DNA from: an uncultured Kordia sp.
GTDB taxonomy: Bacteria; Bacteroidota; Bacteroidia; Flavobacteriales; Flavobacteriaceae
Assembly (NCBI RefSeq): GCF_947489565.1
Contig: NZ_CANLEA010000013.1
Coordinates: 1 to 64,000 of the forward strand
DNA length: 64,000 bases
Direction of reading: 5' to 3'
In this document: one piece after another, positions 7,395 through 15,878 of the stretch
Numbering within the stretch: position 1 is the stretch's first letter
How the letters are laid out: every line of letters begins with the position of its first letter
Program-made: the position numbers and the translations under genes
The notes under the pieces: generated by a model
What the model was told of the DNA's origin: nothing
Databases searched by the model: none
What the model saw: only the letters and a program-made list of their open reading frames with translations

Positions 7395-8330
7395 TTAATT
7401 GGTAACTGGCGGAGGCGATAATTGCCCCATATTGTATGCTAAACTTTCATCTTCTTCGTTGTCAGTAGCATCGTTTTTGTGGAAATCATCATTTTTTAGA
7501 ACATCATTTAAAAGTGTTCCTTTGGTATTGATGATGGTTTGATTTTGTGTACTAGCCGCTAAAAATACGGTTTGCGCATTGGATTTCAATTCTAAATCAG
7601 GATTCTTATCATACACACCAAAAAACACATCAATTCCTGTAATATCAAGATGGTGTTTGTTTGATTTCTTTTTTAGATAGGTAATATATGCGTTGATTTC
7701 ATCCAAAGAATACCAAACTGCTTTTGTATAAAAATCTCTCGGTACTTTTACAGCTATTTGTTCAATATAGTTTGCTTGATACCTGTTAAACATAGTGACA
7801 GCTTCATTAAATGAAAGGTAACCTTCCGTAGAAAGTATTAAGTTTTCATCGTTTCCAGTTGTTTTACTAGCTAATAAAAACGTATCAATATGCCTAAAAG
7901 TCAAAAATTGATCATTCTCAATCGTAAATGATTCTTGATAATCTAATTCAGCATTTCTAGTAGATGGCATCATAAACGTAGTACGTTCTCCATGCGCATC
8001 TGTACCAAACACAAAGCTAACTCCTGTAATTGGAATCTTCTTTGAAACCGCTACTTTTTCTAAATGTTGTATGTAATTTGTCAGTACATCCAACTCAAAA
8101 TGAATGGCTTTGTCTTCAAAAGTAGTTTTCGATTTTCCAATGGAAGAGAGTCTGGTTGTGTGGTCGTTGTTGAAAAGAGTTGCTGCTTTTACAGTTGAAA
8201 TGATCTTTTCGGGTTTCTCTAGCGCAGCATTGAGTTGCGCTTCTTCTGTTTGCTGATTTGTTTCGCAACTTAGGAATAATGGAATACACACCAATCCTAA
8301 AGAAACAAATGCAGTCATTTTTTTCCTCAT
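7395..8330 (-). CDS. lipoprotein with tandem MGQLSPPP-family domains
   Basis: A 311-residue lipoprotein. The signal peptide ends in LFLSC, a lipobox. Two copies of the same roughly 100-residue domain follow (about 45-150 and 165-280). Each has the pattern F/Y-x-L-D-x-I/L-x-x-YI-x-x-L, then ITG-V/I-x-x-x-FG, then T-x-F-M/L. The C-terminus is YNMGQLSPPPVTN, nearly the same as that of the 6439-7173 protein. The shared tail in otherwise divergent low-complexity ends suggests a functional signal, but it is not the known T9SS sorting domain. Function unknown. Confidence 0.78.
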   Translation of the reverse strand: MRKKMTAFVSLGLVCIPLFLSCETNQQTEEAQLNAALEKPEKIISTVKAATLFNNDHTTRLSSIGKSKTTFEDKAIHFELDVLTNYIQHLEKVAVSKKIPITGVSFVFGTDAHGERTTFMMPSTRNAELDYQESFTIENDQFLTFRHIDTFLLASKTTGNDENLILSTEGYLSFNEAVTMFNRYQANYIEQIAVKVPRDFYTKAVWYSLDEINAYITYLKKKSNKHHLDITGIDVFFGVYDKNPDLELKSNAQTVFLAASTQNQTIINTKGTLLNDVLKNDDFHKNDATDNEEDESLAYNMGQLSPPPVTN

Positions 8331-8388
8331 GGTTATAGTTTTACGATGTTAAAGTGTAAAGTCGCGACTTGATATGTAATTACAATGA

Positions 8389-8396
8389 CAAAAGTA
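8389..8396 (-). promoter_or_regulatory. possible -7 element upstream of lipoprotein gene
   Basis: The minus strand reads TACTTTTG, matching the Bacteroidota TAnnTTTG -7 consensus, about 60 bases before the ATG of the 7395-8330 gene. No convincing -33 TTG is found at the right spacing, so this is tentative. Confidence 0.3.
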
Positions 8397-8528
8397 GGAA
8401 AATCTCGCAATCGTTTTCGTGAAGTTGTGTGAATGTCATTTTTTTATGTGTAATTGTCATATTTCCATAAGAAAATGCAAAAAAGGATAGAAGAAAGGTT
8501 TATTAATTTAGAATGAGCTACTATTTTT

Positions 8529-8604
8529 AATTAATAATTCACTCATTATTAATTATTTACGTTTTCAAAACTAAAAAACCGATAACAAAAGTTATCGGTT
8601 TTTT
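8529..8604 (-). terminator. msrA terminator with adjacent palindrome
   Basis: AAAAAACCGATAAC (8573-8586) pairs perfectly with GTTATCGGTTTTTT (8591-8604) across an AAAA loop, a strong bidirectional Rho-independent terminator 54 bases after the msrA stop. Just beyond it, AATTAATAAT and ATTATTAATT (8529-8554) form a second perfect AT-only hairpin. The gap 8331-8658 holds these and the promoter region of the lipoprotein gene, and no gene. Confidence 0.8.
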
Positions 8605-8658
8605 TAGTATGTTATGTGTATACTATTGAGAAGTCGTATAGTATACTTTTATATGTAT

Positions 8659-9318
8659 TTAGTGACTTCCTTTCTTCAATAATTCAGGAAATTTCTTTTG
8701 GAATCGTTTTAGTCTAGGAATCGAAACACCTTTGATATACGGATTGTTTGGGTTTCTAGCTTCGTAATCTTGATGATAATCTTCAGCATCGTAAAACGCA
8801 GTGTATTTAGCAATTTCTGTAGTGATCGTTCCACGGAATACGTTTTCCTTTTTCAATTGTGCGATGTACGTATCCACAATTTTCTTTTCGCCATCATTTT
8901 TATAGAAAATCGCCGAACGGTATTGTCTTCCTGCATCAGGACCTTGTCTGTTTAAAGTAGTTGGATCGTGAGAACCGAAAAATACTTTGACTAAGGTTTC
9001 ATACGAAACTACTTTTGAATCGTAATATACTTTTACTGCTTCCGCGTGATCTGTTCTACCAGCACTTACCAATTGGTAATTAGCCGTTTCAGCTTTTCCA
9101 CCAGCATAACCCGATACTACTTCTTTTACACCTTTTACACTTTCAAAAATAGCTTCTACACACCAAAAACATCCACTTGCAAAATAGGCAGTTTCATACT
9201 TGTTTAGTTGGTCTTGTGTAAATTGTTCTTTCTGTATGGTATTGGTCGTACTTGTATTTGAATTACAGCTTAAGGTAAAAAATACAATAGCAATCAAAGG
9301 CAAATAAATAGATTTCAT
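8659..9318 (-). CDS. msrA: peptide methionine-(S)-sulfoxide reductase MsrA, lipoprotein form
   Basis: Reduces methionine-S-sulfoxide in oxidised proteins. From the ATG at 9318 the product has 219 residues; an upstream TTG-type start at 9354 would bury the signal peptide, so 9318 is preferred. Residues 1-18 form a lipoprotein signal ending in TLSC, so the enzyme is probably anchored facing the periplasm. The catalytic motif GCFWC follows with Cys50, and the family signatures VVSGYAGG, DHAEAV and EDYHQDY are all present. The C-terminus ends in a typical Arg/Lys-rich segment. It has its own promoter and terminator. Confidence 0.96.
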   Translation of the reverse strand: MKSIYLPLIAIVFFTLSCNSNTSTTNTIQKEQFTQDQLNKYETAYFASGCFWCVEAIFESVKGVKEVVSGYAGGKAETANYQLVSAGRTDHAEAVKVYYDSKVVSYETLVKVFFGSHDPTTLNRQGPDAGRQYRSAIFYKNDGEKKIVDTYIAQLKKENVFRGTITTEIAKYTAFYDAEDYHQDYEARNPNNPYIKGVSIPRLKRFQKKFPELLKKGSH

Positions 9319-9409
9319 AGCAATTAAATTAGTTTTTGTATCAGTCGTACACAATTTTAAAACTTACGCTAAAAAAATGGCGGAACTGGATTTTAAATTT
9401 TCATAGTTG

Positions 9410-9417
9410 CAAAGATA
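9410..9417 (-). promoter_or_regulatory. msrA -7 promoter element
   Basis: The minus strand reads TATCTTTG followed by C... AA, the commonest form of the Bacteroidota -7 element TAnnTTTG, about 90 bases before the msrA ATG. The region where a -33 element should lie is filled by a TTAGAC-type minisatellite, so a -33 TTG cannot be placed. Confidence 0.45.
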
Positions 9418-9428
9418 CGAATTGGATG

Positions 9429-9506
9429 TTAGACTTTTTAGATGGTTAGACTTGCTTAGATTATTAGACTTTCTTAGATGATTAGACTAGTTTAGATTTT
9501 TAGACT
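9429..9506. repeat. degenerate 18-base minisatellite (TTAGACTTnnTTAGATnn)
   Basis: About four and a half copies of a roughly 18-base unit alternate TTAGAC and TTAGAT half-units. It lies immediately upstream of the msrA -7 element. The 9-mer TTAGACTTG inside it is the exact complement of the unit repeated at 26581-26634, so the two loci belong to one minisatellite family. Confidence 0.75.
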
Positions 9507-9530
9507 GAGGCTCTCGAAGTCTACATAACA

Positions 9531-9567
9531 CAAAAACGATTGCCTTTCTTAAGAAAAACAATCGTTT
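9531..9567 (-). terminator. terminator of the DUF6249-like gene
   Basis: AAACGATTG (9534-9542) pairs with CAATCGTTT (9559-9567); the loop contains a further TTTCTTAAGAAA palindrome. On the minus strand the stem is followed by TTTTTG. It starts 45 bases after the stop of the 9612-9962 gene. Confidence 0.75.
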
Positions 9568-9611
9568 CAGCATTTTGATTAACTAACTGGTTTTTTGATT
9601 GATGCAGTCGT

Positions 9612-9962
9612 TTAGTTTTGATGAATAAGCTTCTTTGTGACAAAGAAACCTGTGAATAAAGCTGTTCCACCCATTAAGAAAATAGTTCCTGGATATGCTA
9701 CTCCTTCAGGTAATAATAATACACGATGAAGCATGTAGCCTATAAAGATGCCCAATCCGATGCCCATCATTAAAATGGCAAAATTGATGACTAATACTTT
9801 CCACGTAGGTGTTAATGATTTTTTTGCATTGAAAAACATGGAAGCGTCTCCACCTTTTTCTATCAATGCCAAACGTTCTTTGTTTCTTGATGAAATGTAT
9901 AAATAATACATTCCGAAAATGACTCCAAAAATTGCTGGTACTATAATTACTTCTGATCCCAT
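9612..9962 (-). CDS. DUF6249-like small membrane protein
   Basis: A 116-residue protein with three membrane spans (about 5-23, 52-76, 88-108). Between the first two it has the RNKERLALIEKGGD motif that recurs in small Bacteroidota membrane proteins classed as DUF6249, which is the basis of the call. No enzymatic residues are evident. The gene is monocistronic, with its own terminator, and is divergent from the sigma factor gene at 10212. Function unknown; proximity to an ECF sigma operon suggests an envelope role but proves nothing. Confidence 0.65.
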   Translation of the reverse strand: MGSEVIIVPAIFGVIFGMYYLYISSRNKERLALIEKGGDASMFFNAKKSLTPTWKVLVINFAILMMGIGLGIFIGYMLHRVLLLPEGVAYPGTIFLMGGTALFTGFFVTKKLIHQN

Positions 9963-10211
9963 ACTAATATTTTTTTAAGTTTAGTTTTTGTATTTGCCCA
10001 TTATGACGAACGGTTTTTTGTTTCGGTTACAAAAAATTTAATTTTTTTTCATTTTAATGTTTTTCTAAACTAAAATTATGTAGGTTCATACTAGTGTTTA
10101 ACTACAGATGAAAGATAAAAACACCTAATATTAAATGCCCAAGATCCAATACCTAAAATAAAATCTAAAAAAACTGTAACCAAAACAAAAAAGTGATCGT
10201 CTTAACTACAA

Positions 10212-10796
10212 ATGACTCAAAACACTGACCAAGATTATATACATCAGATACGTTCTGGAAACGTAAATGCATATTCGGCACTTGTAACAAAGTATAAGAA
10301 TATGGTGTTCACGTTGGCATTGCGTATGGTTGGGAATAGGGAAGATGCTGAAGAAGTTTCCCAAGATACTTTTGTAAAAGCCTATAAATCTTTAGGATCA
10401 TTTAAAGGAACGTCTAAATTTTCTACATGGTTGTATAGAATTGTTTACAATACAAGTCTGGATTATATTAAAAAGAACAAAAGAGTCGTTTTGTCTGAAC
10501 ATATTGATGAGATTAACGAATCAGATATTGGAAGCATGCAAAATGCTTTAACGTATATTGAAGCAAAGGAGAAAAAAGAAACGATAGAAAAAGCGTTGTT
10601 GCAGTTGCCAGAAGAAGAACGTGTGTTATTAACCTTGTTTTATTTTGAAGAATTATCGCTGAAAGAAATCTCAGAAATTGTCAAAATATCGTATGATAAT
10701 GTAAAAATTAAACTGCATCGCAGTCGTAAAAAGTTATTTCATATTTTAAAAAATGTTGTAGAACCTATATATTTGAATCATGGAAGCAGAAAATAA
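10212..10796 (+). CDS. ECF-type RNA polymerase sigma factor (RpoE-like)
   Basis: A 194-residue ECF sigma factor. Region 2 (about 20-90) contains GNREDAEEVSQDTFVKAYKS and FSTWLYRIVYN, which match the canonical RpoE group closely. Region 4 (about 130-185) contains LSLKEISEIVKISYDNVKIKLHRSRKKL. It overlaps the next gene by exactly 17 bases, the same offset as in the 1596/2125 pair. The stretch 9963-10211 before it has A/C-rich leader-like sequence but no clear promoter. Its partner is a small two-span membrane protein, likely the anti-sigma factor. Confidence 0.95.
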   Translation: MTQNTDQDYIHQIRSGNVNAYSALVTKYKNMVFTLALRMVGNREDAEEVSQDTFVKAYKSLGSFKGTSKFSTWLYRIVYNTSLDYIKKNKRVVLSEHIDEINESDIGSMQNALTYIEAKEKKETIEKALLQLPEEERVLLTLFYFEELSLKEISEIVKISYDNVKIKLHRSRKKLFHILKNVVEPIYLNHGSRK

Positions 10797-11178
10797 GAAG
10801 TTAGATCAATTTACAAAAGGTGTGTTGCAAGACGCTGGTTTGGCTAGCCCTTCTACAGATTTCTTAGCCAATGTTATGGCAGCAGTTTCCATTGAAGAAG
10901 TACCTATTAAAGTCTATAAACCTTTGATTACCAAAGTTGGTTGGCTTATTATTGGTGCTTTATTCTTGATTTTTGCGTTTGTGTTGACACGTTTTTCATT
11001 AGGCTTCTCCATTTTAGGCGATTGGAATTTGTCAAGCTTAGTCATTGAAAAATACGAACCAAAAGTAGATATTCCTATAACTTACGCATATTGCTTCTTC
11101 TTTTTATTAGTTTTTGTGGTGATTCAAGTGAAAATGATCCGAAAGCAATTGGATAAGAATTTCCATAATTTATCTTAG
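10780..11178 (+). CDS. putative anti-sigma factor, two-span membrane protein
   Basis: A 132-residue protein that begins inside the end of the sigma gene (17-base overlap). Its N-terminal cytoplasmic part includes LDQFTKGVLQDAGLASPSTDFLANVM, the kind of short helix pair seen at the N-terminus of anti-sigma partners in Flavobacteriia. Two membrane spans follow at about 50-70 and 98-116. No HxxxCxxC zinc motif. Role inferred from coupling to the sigma factor. Confidence 0.6.
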   Translation: MEAENKKLDQFTKGVLQDAGLASPSTDFLANVMAAVSIEEVPIKVYKPLITKVGWLIIGALFLIFAFVLTRFSLGFSILGDWNLSSLVIEKYEPKVDIPITYAYCFFFLLVFVVIQVKMIRKQLDKNFHNLS

Positions 11179-11210
11179 TATAGTAAAACACAATTCTTAA
11201 TATCATTAGG

Positions 11211-12491
11211 CTACGCTGGAACTTTTATAGCAACCCACATTTTTTCTAAAAAAGAAAAATATATTGTTGCTAAAAAGCTGATGACAAAATATATCGCCAT
11301 TAATAGACTTCCATACTGAAAATAAACATCAATTCCGTACCAACCTTTTAAAGTAAGAATTGCAAAAAGCCCTAATACAATTTTTGCTGTTTCAAATACA
11401 ATCGTGTACTTATATCTATCTAGTAAACTTGTGTAGCTGTAAATTCCAACAAAGACAATTATTCCATACAATACCAACATGCTATAACCATTAGTTTTCA
11501 GAATGTTTCCAAAATTATAAAATAAAAATAGCATTAGCAGTATGGTAATTAGCAACTGAATTACAGACCAAACTTGTAATGCAAAGGAAGTAGTGGTACT
11601 ATATTTTTTAAAAGAATAAACGTTTTCTATGATAGTTATAGGATATTTTGATTGTACATCTTTTGGACGCCAACCTGTAGGCATCAACCAAATTCTAAAT
11701 TTGTCATAATAACTTTTGGTGTGCCATGCATCTTTTAGTAATCGCCATAAATGTTGAAAATTGATGAGTATCGGATTCCAAGTTGCCGCAGGTTTTAGAA
11801 CTCCAAAAACGGGTGGTACATCATCGAGTTCTTCTTGGAATGTTCCAAATATACGATCCCAAATACAAAAAACAGCTGCCAAATTTTTATCAATATATTC
11901 TGGATTGATTGCATGATGTACTCGATGTTGTGAAGGCGTGACAATGATATATTCCAAAACACCTAGTTTTCCAATATGTTTGGTATGATACCAAAACTGT
12001 GCAAATAGATGAATTGGCGTTAAAATAGCTATGATTTTATACGGAATTCCTACCAATGCAGCCGGAATTAGTAATAAAGGAAAATAACCCAGAATATTTG
12101 AAATAGACTGTCGTAATGCACAGGCTAAATTGAATTCTTCACTGCTATGATGAATTACGTGTTGATTCCAAAAGAAGTTTATTTTATGACTCAATCTGTG
12201 GTTCCAATAGCTTGCAAAGTCAATAGCAATAAAGGCTAGGAGATAGGCATGCCAAGTTTCAGAAATAGAAAAAATTGCTAAACTTTCTAATAAGAAAGGA
12301 TATGAAATTAAAATAACGGCTAAACCTAATGAATCTTTTATAATACTTGTTAAGCCAGAGCTGATACTAGAAATTGTATCATTAATTGTATGTGTTTGAT
12401 TTTTGACAAAATACCCATAAGCAATTTCAGTAATCACCAAAAGAGAAAAGAAAGGAATTGCATATAAGAGTGCATTGGCGTAGGCTTCCAT
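11211..12491 (-). CDS. sterol desaturase / fatty acid hydroxylase superfamily protein
   Basis: A 426-residue integral membrane di-iron oxygenase of the PF04116 type. The histidine boxes are visible: H98RLSH102, H111xxH114H115 and H189RxH192H193, expected to bind two irons. About eight membrane segments are predicted, four before and within the catalytic half and three to four in an extra C-terminal membrane region (about 295-420) which is longer than in the minimal family. Substrate is not determinable; lipids or carotenoids are typical for the family. It stands alone on the minus strand, facing the sigma operon. Confidence 0.9.
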   Translation of the reverse strand: MEAYANALLYAIPFFSLLVITEIAYGYFVKNQTHTINDTISSISSGLTSIIKDSLGLAVILISYPFLLESLAIFSISETWHAYLLAFIAIDFASYWNHRLSHKINFFWNQHVIHHSSEEFNLACALRQSISNILGYFPLLLIPAALVGIPYKIIAILTPIHLFAQFWYHTKHIGKLGVLEYIIVTPSQHRVHHAINPEYIDKNLAAVFCIWDRIFGTFQEELDDVPPVFGVLKPAATWNPILINFQHLWRLLKDAWHTKSYYDKFRIWLMPTGWRPKDVQSKYPITIIENVYSFKKYSTTTSFALQVWSVIQLLITILLMLFLFYNFGNILKTNGYSMLVLYGIIVFVGIYSYTSLLDRYKYTIVFETAKIVLGLFAILTLKGWYGIDVYFQYGSLLMAIYFVISFLATIYFSFLEKMWVAIKVPA

Positions 12492-12834
12492 AGAATTAAC
12501 AATTTTGCTTAAAATTAATATTTTTTTTCAAATTATTATGCATGCATTGCAATTTAGCTATTGTTTGCTTGATGAATGATTTGATTATCTCTTTTGCTAC
12601 CAACCAGCCGTACTTAGTTTTGGGTTAAATAAAGGCTATATCCCGAAAAGTCCATTAATAAAAAGAGTACGTAAATAATATTTAAAGAAACGATTAACAA
12701 TTATCAATAAAAATGAAAGCCTTAATAAGTTTTAAGTAAAACAATACAATTCCGTGAATTGTAATAAACCTCACTATTGTTTGAAAGATACATTTGCTAC
12801 TTTTATGCCAACAAATTCAAATAAAACGAGATTC
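12492..12834. other. intergenic region, no gene seen
   Basis: This AT-rich divergent gap separates the hydroxylase gene and the T9SS propeller gene. It contains stop codons in all frames and should hold both promoters. The nearest match to a -7 element is TATTGTTTG around 12560, which has one base too many. No repeat or RNA structure stands out. Confidence 0.5.
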
Positions 12835-13887
12835 ATGAAGAATATAAATACATTACTCCTTTTTTTATTTCTTAGTTTAAATGCTTTTTCGCAGACAACA
12901 GATGTCATTACAGGATTGACGCAACCAATTTCTTTAGTCTTTAATGGAAATACATTGTATTATGCTGAATATAATGGAGGCGATGGAAAAATTTCAGCGA
13001 TTGATGTAGATGCTGCAATTGTACCAGTCGAAATAGTGCAGAATACTGATTGGGCAATTGGTTTAATTTTTAAAGATGATGATTTATACTTCGGACAACT
13101 TATAGGAAACAATATCTCTAAAATAGCAACAGACAATATTGCTCTTGGAGTCACTGAAATTATCTCAAACATTCGACTTTATGACTTTGCGTTGCAAGGT
13201 TCGACTTTATATATTTCTGCATATATCCAAAATAAAATTTATAAAATTGATATTTCATCTCCAAATCCTACGCTTATAGAGGTTGTTGATGGATTGTCAA
13301 CACCTTACGGGATCGCTTTGCATAATGATGAATTGTATATTGCAGAATATGATGGAAACAGAATTAGTAAGATAAACATCACCGAATCGAATCCGATGGT
13401 TCAAGAAGTGATAAGTAATGTTTCTAGTCCATCAGGATTATGTTTTGCAGGAAATATTCTTTTCATTGCGGAGGCAGATGGCAATAAAATATCACATATC
13501 AATGTTTCATCGAATCAAACTTCAACTACAGAAACGGTTTCAAATGTTTCTGAACCTAGTGGCTTGGCCATTTATAATAATGAGTTGTACATAACGGAAT
13601 ACAATGAAAATAAAATTTCTAAAGTTAATATTACATCGATACTTTCCACAGAAGACATCATAGAACAAAACAATACAGTTAGCGTATTTCCAAACCCTAC
13701 AGCAAATTTTATCAAGATCACTGGATTAAAAGAACAGAAAAAATATAAAATATTTACAATCAACGGCGCGAAGGTAAGTGACGGACTTATAAATGATAAC
13801 CAAACAATAGATACTAGTATGTTATCTGCAGGAATGTATATTTTACACTTAGAGAATAGTGATCGTTTAAAGTTTATCAAAAAATAA
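12835..13887 (+). CDS. T9SS-exported beta-propeller protein
   Basis: From the ATG at 12835 the product has 350 residues, opening with a clear signal peptide ending in NAFSQ; the earlier in-frame start at 12754 would bury it. Residues about 25-265 consist of some six repeats with the core LYIAEYDGNxISKINI, alternating with GLxxPxGIA-type turns, a YncE/NHL/SMP-30-like beta-propeller. Residues about 280-350 form a type A T9SS sorting domain (VFPNPT..., YKIFTINGAKV, LSAGMYILHL, ending KFIKK), so it is likely secreted or surface-attached through the Por system. Ligand unknown. Confidence 0.88.
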   Translation: MKNINTLLLFLFLSLNAFSQTTDVITGLTQPISLVFNGNTLYYAEYNGGDGKISAIDVDAAIVPVEIVQNTDWAIGLIFKDDDLYFGQLIGNNISKIATDNIALGVTEIISNIRLYDFALQGSTLYISAYIQNKIYKIDISSPNPTLIEVVDGLSTPYGIALHNDELYIAEYDGNRISKINITESNPMVQEVISNVSSPSGLCFAGNILFIAEADGNKISHINVSSNQTSTTETVSNVSEPSGLAIYNNELYITEYNENKISKVNITSILSTEDIIEQNNTVSVFPNPTANFIKITGLKEQKKYKIFTINGAKVSDGLINDNQTIDTSMLSAGMYILHLENSDRLKFIKK

Positions 13888-13908
13888 AAACTGATATTCA
13901 GAAGAATA

Positions 13909-13934
13909 CCTGACAAGTCCGAAAACTTGCCAGA
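13909..13934 (+). terminator. weak terminator hairpin between convergent T9SS genes
   Basis: CTGACAAGT (13910-13918) pairs with ACTTGCCAG (13925-13933) with one mismatch and a six-base loop, after the stop of the propeller gene. The following tract is only moderately T-rich, so efficiency is uncertain. Confidence 0.4.
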
Positions 13935-13964
13935 TATATTTGGTGTATTAGTGTATTAAATTAA

Positions 13965-15845
13965 TTATTGTTTCATGATTCTTCTGATTGTGATTGCTCC
14001 ATGAACATCCGTAATTTTCATCATATAAATTCCTGTTTGAAATTTTGATAGATCAATCTCAGTATTGCTAATACCTTCTTTTTCAATTCTCTGAGTGAAT
14101 ACAGAAATACCAGTAATTGTATAAATTTCAATTGTTTTTTCTAGTGTATTACTAAATTGAACCGTCACAATTCCTTTTGTAGGATTTGGATAGATTTTAA
14201 TTTCTCCTAATGATTGATCATGTGGTAGACTTGCATTTTTATTGTTTACAGGATCAATCCGATCAATATTAGTATTGTTAGTTGCAACTCTAGAAGTCAC
14301 GTAATATTCCCCTGTACAACCTTCAATATGTCCTCTAAAATTAGCATTTTCAACAAAAAAGCCATGCGTCATTAAAACCTGCTGACCTGCATGGTAATCT
14401 GCAATGGCATTGTTGGAAATATAATTCCTTGCTGTAATTCCAATTTCTGCTTCTTCATTATCTAAACTTGAATTGACATTATTGGTAATTGTCAAATAAT
14501 TAAGACAACAAATTTCCAAGCAACTAGCATTTTGCACAAAACTTCTAATAACGTTACCAGGTTGTGCTCCGAAACCTTCATTGAAATTAATTCCGGTTGC
14601 TTGCAAATGACAATAGCTCATTATGGTACCACCAGCAGCAGGAAAATCAGGATTAACAGTATCAAGACAGTTTTCACCTTCTATTGGTCTTCCTGTTTGA
14701 AATTGGAAGAAACTACCACAATGATCTATTGCTGTGTTGTTGCCATTCCAAACACATGCATGTGTATGTCGTGAACCAAAAAGATGTCCAAATTCATGTG
14801 CTATTACATATACATTCCAACTGTAAAGCGGGAATAATGTCACGGTATCATTTAAGTTTGCTGAGACAGAAAGACTATTATCTGAATTACTATTGCACAG
14901 ACCATTAAAACCAGCAGCTCTACCGCCACCAGCATTTCTAAATGTCAATAATTGTCCTAAGTCTCCATAAAAATTCCCTAGATTATTTTGAAATTGTTGC
15001 AGTAAATCTGCTGTATTTGTAGCCGTATACGGATCTGTAGTGTCCCATATTTTAATTAAAGAAAGTCGCGTGTTTATATTTTCATTTTCGTAAATAGCTG
15101 CAACTTGATTAAAAACTCCGACAACATAATCTTCTACATTGCCAAGACTTCCAAGATCATCAAATATATCAAATTCCGTTTCAAAATAGAGTTCTACACA
15201 TGGTTCATTAGCCATTTTTGCAACTCCATTTTGATTAAATAAGGTATTGTAATCATAGCCTTTAAAATTGTTGTCATCATCTATTTCACATTCAAAACTA
15301 GGTTTCTTTTTCAAATTTGTAATTTCATAAGCAATGAAGCTTTGTGAACCTTTTAGCTTTGCTATGGTGTAATTTGTTTCATTCGAAGAAATAGTACCAA
15401 TAATATTGTTTTTATAAAAGCTAATCGCGACTAAACTATTGGGATCGTTTTTAATAATTCCTCTAAAGTGTTTCGTATGTATATTTGGCATGCGATCTTC
15501 TCCGCTACTGGTTACAATTTGATAATCATAAAAGGATTTTTCGACCTCTAATAGTTCTAAAACGATTGTTTTGTTCCCTAATGGCAGCGTTAACGCACAT
15601 AATTTTTGATCATTTTGTAAGATTGCTGTTGCTTCATATTGTAAAAAATGCACATCTTTCGTATTATCAAACTGTTTCAGAACCTCAGTATTTTTATAGT
15701 TTTCTTTTGAAAAAACGCTGAGTTCAAGAATGTTTTTTGTTTCCTCTTTTGCTAGTTGAACCTTTTTATATATTGGGTTTTGAGCAACAATTGCATAAGA
15801 AAAGAATAGTATACATATATGTATTAATTGATTAAAAGTTTTCAT
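13965..15845 (-). CDS. T9SS-exported reprolysin-like zinc metalloprotease
   Basis: A 626-residue secreted protease. Signal peptide about 1-21 (ending AIVAQ). An N-terminal propeptide-like region (about 25-200) precedes the catalytic domain with the metzincin motif H350EFGH354LFG357SRH360TH, zinc ligands H350, H354 and H360 and base E351; a Cys-rich part follows to about 445 (M12B-type). Residues about 545-626 form a T9SS sorting domain (IYPNPTKGIVTVQF, FQTGIYMMKI). Probably degrades extracellular protein. It is convergent with the propeller gene, and 33 bases upstream of its start lies the stop of the tail-fibre-like gene on the same strand. Confidence 0.92.
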   Translation of the reverse strand: MKTFNQLIHICILFFSYAIVAQNPIYKKVQLAKEETKNILELSVFSKENYKNTEVLKQFDNTKDVHFLQYEATAILQNDQKLCALTLPLGNKTIVLELLEVEKSFYDYQIVTSSGEDRMPNIHTKHFRGIIKNDPNSLVAISFYKNNIIGTISSNETNYTIAKLKGSQSFIAYEITNLKKKPSFECEIDDDNNFKGYDYNTLFNQNGVAKMANEPCVELYFETEFDIFDDLGSLGNVEDYVVGVFNQVAAIYENENINTRLSLIKIWDTTDPYTATNTADLLQQFQNNLGNFYGDLGQLLTFRNAGGGRAAGFNGLCNSNSDNSLSVSANLNDTVTLFPLYSWNVYVIAHEFGHLFGSRHTHACVWNGNNTAIDHCGSFFQFQTGRPIEGENCLDTVNPDFPAAGGTIMSYCHLQATGINFNEGFGAQPGNVIRSFVQNASCLEICCLNYLTITNNVNSSLDNEEAEIGITARNYISNNAIADYHAGQQVLMTHGFFVENANFRGHIEGCTGEYYVTSRVATNNTNIDRIDPVNNKNASLPHDQSLGEIKIYPNPTKGIVTVQFSNTLEKTIEIYTITGISVFTQRIEKEGISNTEIDLSKFQTGIYMMKITDVHGAITIRRIMKQ

Positions 15846-15878
15846 AATTTAAAATTTATCTTGTTAAACTATGAGTGA

